A stretch of DNA of 64,000 bases, taken from Paraburkholderia sp. BL9I2N2 (GTDB lineage Bacteria; Pseudomonadota; Gammaproteobacteria; Burkholderiales; Burkholderiaceae). The translations under genes and the position numbers were made by a program. Location of the stretch: assembly GCF_004339745.1 (NCBI RefSeq), contig NZ_SMGP01000001.1, forward strand, positions 3,038,001-3,102,000, read 5' to 3'. The notes under the pieces were generated by a model that was given only the letters and a program-made list of their open reading frames with translations, was not told the DNA's origin and ran no database searches. This document shows, one piece after another, positions 9,512 through 20,180 of the stretch. Numbering within the stretch: the first letter of the stretch is position 1; each line of letters starts with the position of its first letter.

Positions 9512-10981
9512 TCAGGAAGAAGACGACGACTTCCTCGGCATCCCAAATCCGCCCAGCAAAGCTGCCAACGGCTGCTTCGAAGCCGTCTTTTGCGGCGCAG
9601 AGGAAGCAGCGGCCTCCTCGATTTTACGAACCGAAGAAGGCGACGGCTCATAAGGCTTCAGGAAGAAATCATCCACGGGCTGAGCGCGATGATGATGCGG
9701 CCGGTCGAACGTACCCGACGACGCACCCGTGCGCCGGCGGCTGCCGCGGTCCTCACGGCCCTCGCTGCTGCGTTCACGACGCGGCGCGCGTTCTTCATGG
9801 TGATGCCGCACCGGCGCTTCCACCGTCAGGCGTTGCACGTCCAGAGGACGTTTGATCAGCTTCTCGATATCGGCAAGCTGCTTGCGCTCGTTCGGGCTGC
9901 ACAGCGACAACGCATCGCCCGAAGCACCCGCGCGGCCGGTACGGCCGATCCGGTGCACGTAGTCTTCCGCGTTGAACGGCAGATCGAAGTTGATCACCGC
10001 CGGCAGTTCGGCGATATCCAGGCCGCGCGCGGCGACATCCGTCGCCACCAGCGCTTCGATCTCGCCGCGCTTGAACGCGTCGAGTGCCTGCATCCGCTCA
10101 TTCTGCGTGCGGTCGCCGTGAATCGCGGTCGCGACCACGCCGTCGCGCTCGAGGCTGCGCGCCAGACGGCTCGCGCCGATCTTGCTGTTGCAGAACACGA
10201 TCACCTGCTTGAGGCCGCGTTCGCGAATCAGTTGCACGACCGCGCCGGTCTTGTCGCCCTCGGCCACTTCGTACACGACCTGCGTCACGTTGGTCGCGGT
10301 GGAGTTGCTGCGCGCGACTTCGATGGTTTGCGGGTTGCGCAGATACGTGGCGGCAAGCTTCTTGATTTCGCCTGAGAACGTGGCCGAAAACAGCAGCGTC
10401 TGACGTTCTTTCGGCAGCAGGTTCAGGATGCGCTGCAGATCCGGCAGGAAGCCCATGTCGAGCATCCGGTCGGCTTCGTCGAGCACGAGAATCTGCACCT
10501 GGCCGAGATTGGCCGTTTTCTGTTGCACGTGATCGAGCAGACGGCCCGGCGTGGCGATCAGAATCTCGACGCCGCGGCGCAGTTGCTCGGATTGCGGATT
10601 CATATCCACGCCGCCGAACACCACTGCGCTGCGCAGCGCCGTGTGCTTCGCATACGCCTGCACGTTCGCGGCGACCTGGTCGGCCAGTTCGCGAGTCGGC
10701 GTAAGGATCAGCGCGCGCACCGGATGGCGGGCGGGCGAAGCGCTCGTGCTCGCCTGCGGCAACAGACGCTGGATGATCGGCAGCGAGAAGCTCGCGGTCT
10801 TGCCGGTGCCGGTTTGCGCGGCGCCCATCATGTCACGGCCGGCCAGCACGACAGGGATCGCCTGCTCCTGGATCGGCGTAGGGATGGTGTAGCCCGACTC
10901 TTTGACGGCTTTCAGGATATCGGGCGCGAGGCCGAATTGATCAAAAGTCGCAGTGCTGGGCGTGACGGCTGTGTCGGACAT
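9512..10981 (-). CDS. rhlE: DEAD-box ATP-dependent RNA helicase RhlE
   Basis: A 489-residue RNA helicase. Motifs in order are the Q motif (FDQFGLAP...TPIQ, residues 13-38), Walker A AQTGTGKT at 55-62, PTREL at 95-99, DEAD at 168-171, SAT at 199-201, and HRIGRTGR in the second RecA domain. After about residue 375 comes a basic, Arg/Glu/Ser-rich tail, typical of RhlE and thought to bind RNA without specificity. The family works in ribosome assembly and RNA turnover in the cold. It is convergent with gluQ. Confidence 0.93.
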   Translation of the reverse strand: MSDTAVTPSTATFDQFGLAPDILKAVKESGYTIPTPIQEQAIPVVLAGRDMMGAAQTGTGKTASFSLPIIQRLLPQASTSASPARHPVRALILTPTRELADQVAANVQAYAKHTALRSAVVFGGVDMNPQSEQLRRGVEILIATPGRLLDHVQQKTANLGQVQILVLDEADRMLDMGFLPDLQRILNLLPKERQTLLFSATFSGEIKKLAATYLRNPQTIEVARSNSTATNVTQVVYEVAEGDKTGAVVQLIRERGLKQVIVFCNSKIGASRLARSLERDGVVATAIHGDRTQNERMQALDAFKRGEIEALVATDVAARGLDIAELPAVINFDLPFNAEDYVHRIGRTGRAGASGDALSLCSPNERKQLADIEKLIKRPLDVQRLTVEAPVRHHHEERAPRRERSSEGREDRGSRRRTGASSGTFDRPHHHRAQPVDDFFLKPYEPSPSSVRKIEEAAASSAPQKTASKQPLAALLGGFGMPRKSSSSS

Positions 10982-11418
10982 GGTGGCTTTCGCTAAAAAT
11001 GCGCTTGGCGCGTACGCGCGGCAGCGGTCGAAACCGCAGAGGGCATTGTGATGAAGGCGGAGCCACGGCGTTCCGCACGGGACCCGTCAATATTGCGGGA
11101 AAAAATGCGGCCGGCTCCGGCCGGCGGAAACACCCGCCGGAAAGGCCGGTATTGTAGCACTTCAGCAAAAACACTCATGGCGCATGCGCCGGCTTTCTGC
11201 TTACGGCGGAGAAAGCCGGGTGCCGGCAGACTGCGCACCCGCCGGCGAATCGCGGCAAAGCACCGGCGCGCCTCGCTCGCAGCGTAGTTGGTGGAGACGA
11301 CAGTTGCGTGACAGCGAGCTGGTTCGGCGGCCCGGCGATCGGCGCGCGATGCCGCGTCCGGCCGTGCGGGTGGCCCCGATGCCCCTCAGCCGTCACGCCG
11401 TCACGCCGCCAAATCGTC
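10982..11418. other. Intergenic region upstream of rhlE
   Basis: 437 bases between the end of the aldehyde dehydrogenase gene and the rhlE start, both on the minus strand. I see no protein-coding gene. It holds one terminator-like hairpin (separate entry). On the minus strand a TTGACG at 11090-11085, just past that hairpin, is a possible -35 for rhlE, without a clear -10. Confidence 0.4.
11100..11123 (-). terminator. Terminator-like hairpin between aldehyde dehydrogenase and rhlE
   Basis: Read on the minus strand, a CGGCCGG/CCGGCCG stem with a two-base loop (11117-11123 with 11108-11114) is followed by CA and then six T (11105-11100). It most simply ends the acetolactate synthase/aldehyde dehydrogenase transcript. 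An alternative hairpin CCGGCGG/CCGCCGG (11121-11127 with 11134-11140) shares bases with it, so the two cannot form together. Confidence 0.65.
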
Positions 11419-12855
11419 TCACCACGTCTCGCGCATCACCATCAACCGGATCTCGGTCATGTCCTCGATCGCGTAGCGCACGCCTTCACGCCCTAGCCCG
11501 GAATCCTTCACGCCGCCATACGGCATGTTGTCGACCCGGAACGACGGCACGTCGTTGATCACCACGCCGCCCACGTCGAGTTCATCCCACGCGCGATGCG
11601 CGTGCGCGAGCGAATCCGTGAACACGCCGGCTTGCAGGCCGAAGTCGCTGTCGTTGACGGTCGCGAGCGCGGCGCCGAAATCGTCGAAGCGCTCCAGAAT
11701 CGCCACCGGCCCGAAGGCTTCCTTGCGATACAGATCCGTGTCGCGTTTCACGCCTTCGAGCAAGGTGGCCTCGAACATCGCGCCGTCGACCTTGCCGCCC
11801 GCGACGATTTTCGCACCGGCCTGCACCGCGCTTTCCATCCAGCCGGCGAGGCGCTTGGACTCCGATTCGGAGATCATCGGCCCGACAAAGGTCTTTTCGT
11901 CTTTCGGATCGCCCATCACCAGCGACTTCGTCTTGGCGATCAGCTTCTCGCGCAGCGCATCATAAACCTTCGCGTGGACCAGAATCCGCTGCACACCGAT
12001 GCAGCTCTGCCCCGACTGATAGAACGCGCCGAACGCCAGCCGATCGACCACGTAGTCGAGCTTCTCACCCTGATCGCCGTCGACGATCGCGGCCGCGTTG
12101 CCGCCCAACTCCAGAATCACCTTCTTCTTGCCGGCTTTCTTTTTCAACTCCCAACCCACGGCAGGCGAGCCGGTGAAGGACAGCAATTTGAAGCGCTCGT
12201 CGGTGGTAAATAGATCGGCGCCGTCGCGATGCGCGGGAAGAATCGAGAATGCGCCTTTCGGCAAATCGGTTTCCGCAAGAATCTCGCCCATGATGAGCGC
12301 GCCGACCGGCGTGCGGCTCGCCGGCTTCAAGACGAACGGCACGCCCGCCGCGATGGCCGGCGCGACCTTGTGCGCGGTCAGGTTCAGCGGAAAGTTGAAC
12401 GGCGAAATAAACGAACACGGTCCGATCGGCACACGCTTCACATAGCCGTGATAGCCCTTGGCGCGCGGCGAAATTTCCAGATTGACGATCTCGCCGTCGA
12501 TGCGAACCGACTCCTCCGCGGCCACCTTGAACGTGTCGATCAGGCGCGTGACCTCGCCTTTCGAGTCGTTGATCGGCTTGCCGGCTTCGATGCACAGTGC
12601 GAGCGCCAGTTCGTCGTAGCGCTCGCGAAAGCGCTTCACACAATGTTCGAGCACCGCCTGACGCTTGAACGGGGGAAAGACGCGCATGGCGGGCATGGCA
12701 TCGACCGCATGGCCGATCGCTTTGTCGATCGCGGTGGCGTCGGCCATCGCGACGCGGGTGGCGACTTCGCCGCTGAATTTATCAGTGACTTCGAGATCGG
12801 TGTTGGCGGCCACCGCAACGTTCGCCAGGTAGTACGGGTAAGTCTTTTGCAACAT
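11419..12855 (-). CDS. NAD(P)-dependent aldehyde dehydrogenase
   Basis: A 478-residue enzyme of the aldehyde dehydrogenase superfamily. Visible are N154 in SPFNFPLN, the general base E249 in ELGGN, and the nucleophile C285 in SGQSCIGVQR. The ATG at 12855 is chosen because homology begins there; the frame continues upstream into the neighbouring gene but only as a shadow. It follows an acetolactate-synthase-like thiamine enzyme by 32 bases, so the two are probably co-transcribed. A thiamine-dependent decarboxylase next to an aldehyde dehydrogenase suggests a 2-oxoacid to aldehyde to acid route. The substrate is unknown. Confidence 0.9.
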   Translation of the reverse strand: MLQKTYPYYLANVAVAANTDLEVTDKFSGEVATRVAMADATAIDKAIGHAVDAMPAMRVFPPFKRQAVLEHCVKRFRERYDELALALCIEAGKPINDSKGEVTRLIDTFKVAAEESVRIDGEIVNLEISPRAKGYHGYVKRVPIGPCSFISPFNFPLNLTAHKVAPAIAAGVPFVLKPASRTPVGALIMGEILAETDLPKGAFSILPAHRDGADLFTTDERFKLLSFTGSPAVGWELKKKAGKKKVILELGGNAAAIVDGDQGEKLDYVVDRLAFGAFYQSGQSCIGVQRILVHAKVYDALREKLIAKTKSLVMGDPKDEKTFVGPMISESESKRLAGWMESAVQAGAKIVAGGKVDGAMFEATLLEGVKRDTDLYRKEAFGPVAILERFDDFGAALATVNDSDFGLQAGVFTDSLAHAHRAWDELDVGGVVINDVPSFRVDNMPYGGVKDSGLGREGVRYAIEDMTEIRLMVMRETW

Positions 12856-12887
12856 GACGCGTCTCCTTGATCCGATGCGTGACAAGT

Positions 12888-14541
12888 TCACAATTGCGCC
12901 GAAAGCCGCTTGATCTCGCGATTCAGCACGCGCTCGTTGTCCGAGTAGTCGATCGGCAGATCGATCACATGCACGCCGGGCGTCGCGAAACATTCGCGCA
13001 GCAAGGGCGCGAATTCCGTCGCCGATTCGATGCGGTGTCCCTTCGCCCCGTAGCTCTCTGCATACGCCACGAAATCCGGGTTGCTCAGCGTCATGCCGTA
13101 GTCCGGGAAGTTCATGTTTTCCTGCTTCCAGCGGATCATGCCGAACGCGTCGTCGCGCACGATCAGGATCACCAGATCCAGCTTCAGACGCACCGCCGTT
13201 TCCAGTTCCTGCGAATTCATCATGAAGCCGCCGTCGCCGCACACGGCCATGACTTTGTGGTCCGGGTGCACGATCTTGGTGGCGATCGCGGACGGCAGGC
13301 CCGCGCCCATCGACGCCAGCGCATTGTCGAGCAGCAGCGAATTCGGTTCGTGCGCGCGGTAGTAGCGGGCGAACCAGATCTTGTACATGCCGTTGTCCAG
13401 ACACACGATGCCGTCCACCGGCGTGGTCTCATACACGTCGTTGACGACGCGCACCGGATACATAGGAAAGCGGTCGTCGTGCTGGCCTTTGGCCAGATGC
13501 GCCTCGAAGTGCTCCTTGATCTCCTTGAAGCGCGTGAAGTCCCAATGCTTCTGGCGCTCCTTGAGACTTTCCTTGAGTTGCCACACGGCGTTGGCGATGT
13601 CGCCAACCACTTCGATCTGCGGGAAGTACACCGTATCCACTTCCGCGCCGAGGAAGTTGACGTGAATCACCGTTTTCTCGCCGGCGTCGCCGCTGCGCAT
13701 GAAAAACGGCGGCTTCTCGATCACGTCGTGGCCGACGTTGATGATGCAGTCGGCGTGGTCGATCGCGCGGTGCACGAAGTCGCCGTCCGACAGCGTCGCA
13801 TTGCCGAGCCACATGGGATGCGATTCGTCGATCACGCCTTTGCCCATCTGCGTCGTGAAAAACGGAATGCCGATCTGGTCGACGAACTCGCGCAGCATCT
13901 TGGTGGTGGTCTTGCGGTTGCCGCCCGCGCCGATCATCAAGAGCGGATGCTTCGCGCTGGTGATCGCCTCGACCGCGCGCGCCACGGCTTTTTCCTCGGC
14001 CACGGGACGGCGGCTGAAGCTTTTCGGAATCGGCTTGCCATCGCCCTCTTCATGCGCGACGTCTTCGGGCAATTCGAGGTGCGTGGCGCCGGGCCGTTCT
14101 TCTTCAGCCTGACGGACCGCCTCGCGCACCGCAGCCGGAATATTGGCAACCGATACGATCTGCCGCGTGTATTTGGTGAGCGGCTCCATCATGCGCACCA
14201 CGTCGACGATCTGGAAATGCCCCTGCTTGCTCGACTTGATCGGCTTTTGCCCGGTGACCATCAGCATCGGCATGCCGCCGAGCTGCGCATACGCCGCGGC
14301 GGTCACGAAGTTGGTCGCGCCCGGCCCGAGAGTGGCCAGACACACACCGGTGCGGGCCGGTGAGACGGCCATATGTGGCGGCCATGAAACCGGCCGCCTG
14401 TTCGTGGCGCGTGAGAATCAGACGGATTTTCGAGCGGCGCAGCGATTCGAGCAGATCGAGATTTTCTTCACCGGGAATGCCGAACACGTACTCGACACCT
14501 TCGGCTTCCAGCGATTTGACGAACAGGTCCGATGCTTTCAT
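12888..14541 (-). pseudogene. Acetolactate synthase large subunit-like thiamine diphosphate enzyme, frameshifted
   Basis: Two overlapping frames together give a full enzyme of about 550 residues. The first, from ATG 14541, encodes the N-terminal domain with VFGIPGEENLD and the glutamate in LTRHEQAAGFMAA. It leaves frame after GRLTG. The second frame resumes with TGVCLATLGPGATN and continues to 12888, including the diphosphate-binding GDGGF motif and EDVAHEEGDG. Removing one G from the three at 14354-14356 restores GRLTGRTGVCLATLG. The rest shows no decay, so a sequencing error or very recent mutation is likely. It is the catabolic (AlsS-like) form, with no small subunit nearby. It is followed by an aldehyde dehydrogenase. 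Confidence 0.85.
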
Positions 14542-14799
14542 TGAGGGTCTCGCTTGATGATACGGACGCGGGCCGTGACTCCATTGCTGGAGCCCGGAAA
14601 CGGACGATCGAAAACGACCCCGGCCACGCCGACAGTGCCTGGGATGGCACGGATGGCATGACGCGGTGGCACGGCGGCAAATGCCATGCGGGACAGCTTA
14701 CTACTCGAATGGAAACGGCGTGCGCCGGCGGACAATGCGGCGAAGCTGAAGGCGGTGAGACAAGCGGCGGCATGGGAAGGGAAAGCCGCCGCATCGCGC

Positions 14800-15168
14800 T
14801 CAGCGATTGATGGTGATGCAGTCGGAGAGCATGGGTGGCGCGTTTTCGCCGGCCATTGCGTCATACAGGTCGGCGCGCGGCCCCTTGGTCCACCATGTGT
14901 AGCTGCCGGCCTGATACTTCGCGCCCGACGCCGACAGCGTATTGACGAACAGCAGTTGCTTGCCCTTCACCGGCACGAGGGCGAAGCTTTGCCCGTTCGC
15001 CGTGTTCCAGTAAGTGACATGCAGAATCTTGCCGGTCGCGCAGGTGTATTTGTGCGTCTGACGGTTTTTGGCCTGAATCTCCGAGAACTGCAACGGCGCG
15101 GCCCACGCATGGCCGTACAGCGCCGCGAGACCCGCCGCCGTGGTGACTGTAACAAGCCATTTCTTCAT
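14800..15168 (-). CDS. MliC family lysozyme-inhibitor-like periplasmic protein
   Basis: A 122-residue secreted protein. The ATG at 15168 gives a clean signal peptide (MKKWLVTVTTAAGLAALYGH, cleavage after AWA). The mature part has the MliC pattern: a YTCATGK cysteine, the SASGAKY..GSYTWWTKG block, and a second cysteine near the end (SDC) that would form a disulfide. MliC proteins inhibit C-type lysozyme in the periplasm. Unlike classic MliC, there is no lipobox cysteine, so it is likely soluble. Next to another small exported protein on the same strand. Confidence 0.75.
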   Translation of the reverse strand: MKKWLVTVTTAAGLAALYGHAWAAPLQFSEIQAKNRQTHKYTCATGKILHVTYWNTANGQSFALVPVKGKQLLFVNTLSASGAKYQAGSYTWWTKGPRADLYDAMAGENAPPMLSDCITINR

Positions 15169-15261
15169 GAGATGCCTCGATCGTTGCGGCAAATCGAACA
15201 CGGGCGGCGCGCCGCACGTTGCGCCTCTGGAACTGCGGCTGAAATGCGGACGACGGGCCGG

Positions 15262-15474
15262 TTATGGGTCGATCACGTCGGCGCATGCGTCGGTGGGCGC
15301 GGCGGCCACATGCCCGACCACCGGCACGATCTTCAACCCTGCGGACGCGATCCGGCATGGCGCAGCCGCGAGGCCGCAGCCCGTCAACCCGGCGCACAGC
15401 GTGAGCAGCACGCCGAGCGCGCCGAGGCGGCCAGTCCAACCGCGCCGCGTGTTGTTGCGCAATTCCAGCGCCAT
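15262..15474 (-). CDS. Small lipoprotein (DUF6726-like)
   Basis: A 70-residue predicted lipoprotein. From ATG 15474 a basic N-terminus (RRGWTGR) is followed by a hydrophobic stretch and a lipobox LTGC, leaving a short mature peptide with two more cysteines. The proteins resemble a family of short Burkholderiaceae lipoproteins that I recall as DUF6726. The function is unknown. It lies 93 bases upstream of the MliC-like gene on the same strand. Confidence 0.6.
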   Translation of the reverse strand: MALELRNNTRRGWTGRLGALGVLLTLCAGLTGCGLAAAPCRIASAGLKIVPVVGHVAAAPTDACADVIDP

Positions 15475-15610
15475 ACGTACCTCTACTCCGACGGGCTCGA
15501 CGAGCCCAATCATTCAGATTGCGCGCGGCGATGGGTGCCGGGCACGCGGGTCGGGCGAGTCACGGCGAATTGCTTCAGTTGCAGCAGTTCGCCGTGCACC
15601 ACGCCGTCGC

Positions 15611-16825
15611 TTACTTCGCCGACACCGGCCGCACCGCTGCCGCGGCCTGCTTCGCGCGCGAACGTGCTTCGTCGGTGTTCTCGCCGGTGGCGAGCGCCAC
15701 GCCCATGCGGCGCTTGACGAAACTCTCCGGCTTGCCGAACAGACGCAGGTCCGCGTTCGGCACCGCCAACGCCGCGGCGACGCCTTCGAACGCAATGCCG
15801 GTCTCGTCGAGCCCGCCGTAAATCACCGCCGACGCGCCCGGCGCCCGCAGCGACGTGTCCACCGGCAAACCCAGGATCGCGCGCGCGTGCAATTCGAATT
15901 CCGAAAAGCGCTGCGAGCACAGCGTGACGAGCCCCGTATCGTGCGGACGCGGACTCACTTCCGAAAACCATACGTCATCGCCGCGCACGAAAAGTTCCAC
16001 GCCGAACAGACCCCGGCCGCCGAGCGCGGCCGTCACCTTGTGCGCGACTTCGCGCGAACGTTCGAGCGCGAGCGGGCTCATGGGCTGCGGCTGCCACGAT
16101 TCGACGTAGTCGCCCGCCACCTGCACGTGGCCGATCGGGTCGCAGAAATAGGTGCGGACTTCGCCGCTCGCCGGGTCGATGGCGCGCACGGTCAATTGCG
16201 TGATTTCGTATTCGAAGTCGATAAACCCTTCGACGATCACGCGGCCATGATTCACCCGGCCGCCGGCCATCGCGTATTGCCATGCGGGTTCGACGTCGGC
16301 GTCGCTGCGGAGCACCGACTGCCCCTTGCCCGACGACGACATGACCGGCTTCACCACGCACGGATAGCCGACTTTGGCGATGCCCGCGCGCAGTTCGTCG
16401 AGCGAATCGGCGAACGCGTACGGCGAGGTCGGCAAGCCGAGCTCCTCAGCAGCGAGACGGCGGATGCCTTCGCGGTTCATGGTGAGCTGCGTGGCGCGCG
16501 CGGTCGGGATCACTTCGGCGAGACCGTCGTTTTCAATGGCGGCGAGCGCGTCGGTCGCGATCGCTTCGATCTCGGGGACGATCAGATGCGGCCGCTCCTG
16601 TTCGACCAGCGCGCGCAACGCCCCGCGGTCGGTCATGTCGATCACGTGCGCGCGGTGCGCCACCTGGTGGCCCGGCGCATTCGGATAACGGTCGACGGCG
16701 ATCACCTCGACACCCAGCCGCTGCAGCGCGATGATCACTTCCTTGCCGAGCTCGCCGGCGCCGAGCAGCATGACACGCGTGGCGGATTCAGAAAGGGGCG
16801 TGCCGATCCGTTGGCCGATCTGCAT
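15611..16825 (-). CDS. purT: Formate-dependent phosphoribosylglycinamide formyltransferase (GAR transformylase 2)
   Basis: A 404-residue ATP-grasp enzyme that uses formate and ATP to formylate glycinamide ribonucleotide in purine synthesis. It shows the N-terminal ribonucleotide-binding [13 protein letters not shown], the ATP-grasp loop [13 protein letters not shown], and the metal-binding [13 protein letters not shown]. The length matches E. coli PurT (392). The start has a good ribosome binding site (GGAGA, about eight bases upstream). A palindrome ATGTTAACAT lies about 50 bases upstream. Confidence 0.95.
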   Translation of the reverse strand: MQIGQRIGTPLSESATRVMLLGAGELGKEVIIALQRLGVEVIAVDRYPNAPGHQVAHRAHVIDMTDRGALRALVEQERPHLIVPEIEAIATDALAAIENDGLAEVIPTARATQLTMNREGIRRLAAEELGLPTSPYAFADSLDELRAGIAKVGYPCVVKPVMSSSGKGQSVLRSDADVEPAWQYAMAGGRVNHGRVIVEGFIDFEYEITQLTVRAIDPASGEVRTYFCDPIGHVQVAGDYVESWQPQPMSPLALERSREVAHKVTAALGGRGLFGVELFVRGDDVWFSEVSPRPHDTGLVTLCSQRFSEFELHARAILGLPVDTSLRAPGASAVIYGGLDETGIAFEGVAAALAVPNADLRLFGKPESFVKRRMGVALATGENTDEARSRAKQAAAAVRPVSAK

Positions 16826-17077
16826 GAGGTCTCCAGATAAAAGTCGGATGAGGGTGGGATTGAGTAGAACACGATGTTAACATGCGGGCCCCTCGCCGCG
16901 CCTTGCTCGCGGCGGCCGCATCCTGATCTGCGCGTGAAGGGCAACGGCGGAGCACGACGACGGCGCGCAAGGGCGCCGCGGCGCACCGAATAAGCGCTCC
17001 GCCCGCCAATGCTCTCGCGTGCGGCAAGCTTAGTGCGTTACCCTTACGCCTTCGCCAGTTTGAAGAGGAACGACGCC

Positions 17078-17617
17078 ATGCTCCAAAGCTCCTCCGCGCG
17101 ACGTGTTGCGCGCTTCACCCCGTATCTGCGCACCGCCCTCGCCGCGTTGAGCGTCGCCGCGCTGTTGAGCGCCTGTGCGATCCCGAAACATCCCGACTCG
17201 GAAGCCGCCGCGCCCGATCCATTCAATCCCGCCGCCGCGCAACTGCTCGACGACACCAGCTGGGTGCTGAGCGCCTGGAAACAGGCCGACGGCACGGCAC
17301 GCGCGATTCCGGCCGCGGACCAGGACGCGCCGATCACGCTCACGCTCTCCACCTCGACCGGCCAGCGCCATGCCAGCGGCTTTTCCGGCTGCAACCGCTA
17401 CATGGGCTCGTACGCGCTGAAAGACGGCAAGCTGAGCTTCGGCACGCTGGGCGGCACGCGCATGGCGTGCATGACGCCCGGCGGACAGATCGAAGGCGCG
17501 TATCTCAATGCGCTGACGCACATCGACCGCACCGGCGTGCAGATGCGCGCGCCACAGCAAATGCAACTGGTGCTCGACAACGGCGACACGCTGACCTTCG
17601 ACCGCAGCACGAAATGA
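17078..17617 (+). CDS. META/HslJ-domain lipoprotein
   Basis: A 179-residue predicted lipoprotein. The ATG at 17078 has a GAGGAA ribosome binding site and gives a signal sequence ending in lipobox LLSAC. After a proline/alanine-rich linker comes a META domain: DTSWVLSAWKQADG, SGFSGCNRYMGSY, GGTRMAC, then FDRS at the end. The paired cysteines (C in GCNRY and in MAC) are typical. Members include HslJ; the role is unclear, but they are often linked to envelope or heat stress. Transcribed away from purT. Confidence 0.8.
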   Translation: MLQSSSARRVARFTPYLRTALAALSVAALLSACAIPKHPDSEAAAPDPFNPAAAQLLDDTSWVLSAWKQADGTARAIPAADQDAPITLTLSTSTGQRHASGFSGCNRYMGSYALKDGKLSFGTLGGTRMACMTPGGQIEGAYLNALTHIDRTGVQMRAPQQMQLVLDNGDTLTFDRSTK

Positions 17618-19523
17618 ACGAGTCGCGGATCGTCCGGTCGATGCTCGAGGTCGCTGATGAGCGAACCGGACCGCGGAGCGGAGCGCCTCGATCGGGACGG
17701 GCCACATGACCGATGAAGGCTGTCCCGACAGCCGTTGTTTTTCACCGACGGCGGGCCGCGCGCCGGTCTGCTTTCCAATTGACGCAAGCATACTTGCGTC
17801 TGCCTTCGAAGCATCGGGCTTCGCCGGTTTAAACTCGACGGATTGCGTTTTTTGCGCGTCCGTCATTCGTTGATGTCTAGTATGCACACGGTAGTTTTCG
17901 GCTGGTTCGGCGGGTCAGCCGTCTGGTTCATTCCTCTTTTGTGGCGTCTCGTAAAGTCTGCACTGCCGGGCGGCGCGGGTCTGCGCGGCCCCGGCACGAT
18001 CCGGCTGTGGCTCGGCTTCGTCTGCGTGCTGGTGGCGAGCTGCACACTCGAGGCGTCGCTGATCGGCGTGGCCGGCGTGAATGGCTTCGGCCATGCGCTG
18101 GCTGCAGGGTTCGGCCATCTGCTCGGGCATATCGGCACGCCCCTGGCGGCGCTCGCGCTGCTTTTCATCAGCCTGCCGTGGCTGATCGACTTCCGCTGGC
18201 GCGACTTCGCCGCCTGGGCCGACGGCGCGTTCGGCCTCGGCCTGTCGCGCGGCCTCGCCAAACGCGACGAGGAAGCGCGCCGTCATCGCAGCGTCGATGA
18301 TGGTTTGCCGTCGCATGTTTCGCCGGCCACCAATACGATGGCGCCTAAAACCAATGGCCGTTATGCGCGCCCGACGGTCTGGCGTCCGCCGACGCGTGGA
18401 CGCGACGCGGCTGCGGCCGGCGCCGCGGCGAGTGCGGCGGGTAAGGATGCGGCGGCGCGTGGCGCTGCGGCGAGCTGGCGTGCTGGCGCGGCCACGCCGC
18501 GCCGTCAGGCAATACAGGCTGAGCCGGTGCTGCGCACGGGGGCCGCGACGACACCGCCGCGACAAGTGCCGATGCAGACGCAACCACTTAAAGCGGACAA
18601 GGCGGCATGGATGCCGGCAGAGCCGGTCGCGCCGGCTGGGTGGTTGCGCGAGTCTGGGCCGCGCGCCGCTGCGCCGGGTGCGTCGGGTGCGTCCGGTGCG
18701 GCGGCTCGCGATGGGGCGTCGCAGATTGGACGTCGCTCGGCTGGTGAACAACGGCCGGCGGGATCTTTGGGGAGCGGCGCGGGTTTGGCTGCGGGTGCTG
18801 CCTTTGCGGCGGGTGCGGCGGGGGCGGCAGCTAAAGCGGCTCAAGCTGCGGCGCGCAACGACAGCGACGGCGCGAGCAATGTCCGGCGGCGCAGGCTCCC
18901 ATGCGACCGTAGGTTCCGCAGGAAATGCGCCGACCGGTGCGGGTCGTCCTGCGACGACGACTCAAGGCTCGGCGGCCCCGGCGGCTCCAGTCAGTCGCGC
19001 GCCGGCGCCCCGGCAAGGTTTCTCGCCTGCCCCGCATTCCAACGATGTCACGCCGACGCCGGCCACGCGCCGTCCGCCGCCGAGCTACACGCGGCCGATG
19101 CCGGCGACGCAGAAAGTTACGCCACCCGCCAGCGTCCAGGAGACGCTACGCAGCATCGCAGAAAACGCCGCTCGCTGGACCGACATTGCGGGCGTCAGCC
19201 TCGCGCGCAGCACCGGCACGGAAAACGCAAAGGTGACGAGCGCGCCGAACGCCGCGCCGTCGTTCGAGGCTGAGCGGTCGAGTGTGGATGTGCCGCGAGC
19301 GAATGCGGTTGAACCGGCTTTGCCGCCGGATGAGAACGCGCCTTCGCTGGGTGTTACCGGTAATGCTAATGCTGCGGCTGATCACGCAATAGAAGCGCCG
19401 ACCGATGCGCCGCGCATGGAAGCCGCGTTTGAAGATCCGCCCGAAGTCAGCCACGAGCCCGTCGTGCAATGGCCGATCGAGCCGCCGATTATTCAAGCTC
19501 CGTTGACGGCGGCGCCGGTGGTC

Positions 19524-19637
19524 GCACCTGCACCTACACCGGCACCTACACCGGCACCTGCACCTGCACCTGCACCTGCACCTGCACCTGCACCCGCACC
19601 TGCACCTGCACCTGCACCTGCACCTGCACCTGCACCT
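19524..19637 (+). repeat. Hexanucleotide tandem repeat (GCACCT)n in ftsK
   Basis: Nineteen six-base units, mostly GCACCT with two ACACCG and one GCACCC variants. They encode 17 Ala-Pro and 2 Thr-Pro dipeptides in the FtsK linker. The unit length keeps frame, so copy changes would alter linker length without breaking the gene. Confidence 0.9.
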
Positions 19638-20180
19638 GCGTCGCAGTATGTGCCGCCGGTCGCCACGCCGACGCCGTTCCAGGTTTTTGCCGCGCAGTTG
19701 CAAGCAAGCGAAGCGACCGAGAATGAATCGCCGTGCGAAGACGATTCGATGGCATCGACAACTCACACCGACAGTCACGCGAGCCCGAGCGTTGAAACCG
19801 CGCAGACGCTCAGCAAGTCTGCGGACCATTCGGAAGTCGCCACACCGAAAGTCACCGGGCAGACGACTGCGCCGGCAATCACCGAACATTCGAAAGAAGC
19901 CGCACCGTTTGTCGAACCGCAACCCGCCGCGCCTGCACCGGTTGCTGAAGCCGTGATCGATAAAACGCTCGCGCCTTGGGAAACCGAACTCGATGCGGTC
20001 CTAGCGCAACACGCGGCTTCGTCATCGAGTGCGCCGGCTGTCGGCAGCGTCGTTGTGTCGAGCGGGGCAGTGCCGGCGCGTGACGCCACGCCATCGCCGA
20101 GTATCGCGCGCCAAAGCGAATTCGCCACGCCGATCGAAACGGAAACGGTGGACTCCCCTGCCCTCTCGGACGCACTTGAA

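Noticed and set aside
12856..13404. N-terminal extension of the aldehyde dehydrogenase
   Set aside because: The frame continues upstream only as a shadow of the acetolactate-synthase gene; homology starts at 12855.
15140..16840. 566-codon open frame opposite purT and two small exported genes
   Set aside because: Crosses three real genes on the other strand and has no recognisable domain.
19524..19637. CRISPR-like regular repeats
   Set aside because: Units are six bases with no spacers, and encode Ala-Pro in FtsK.
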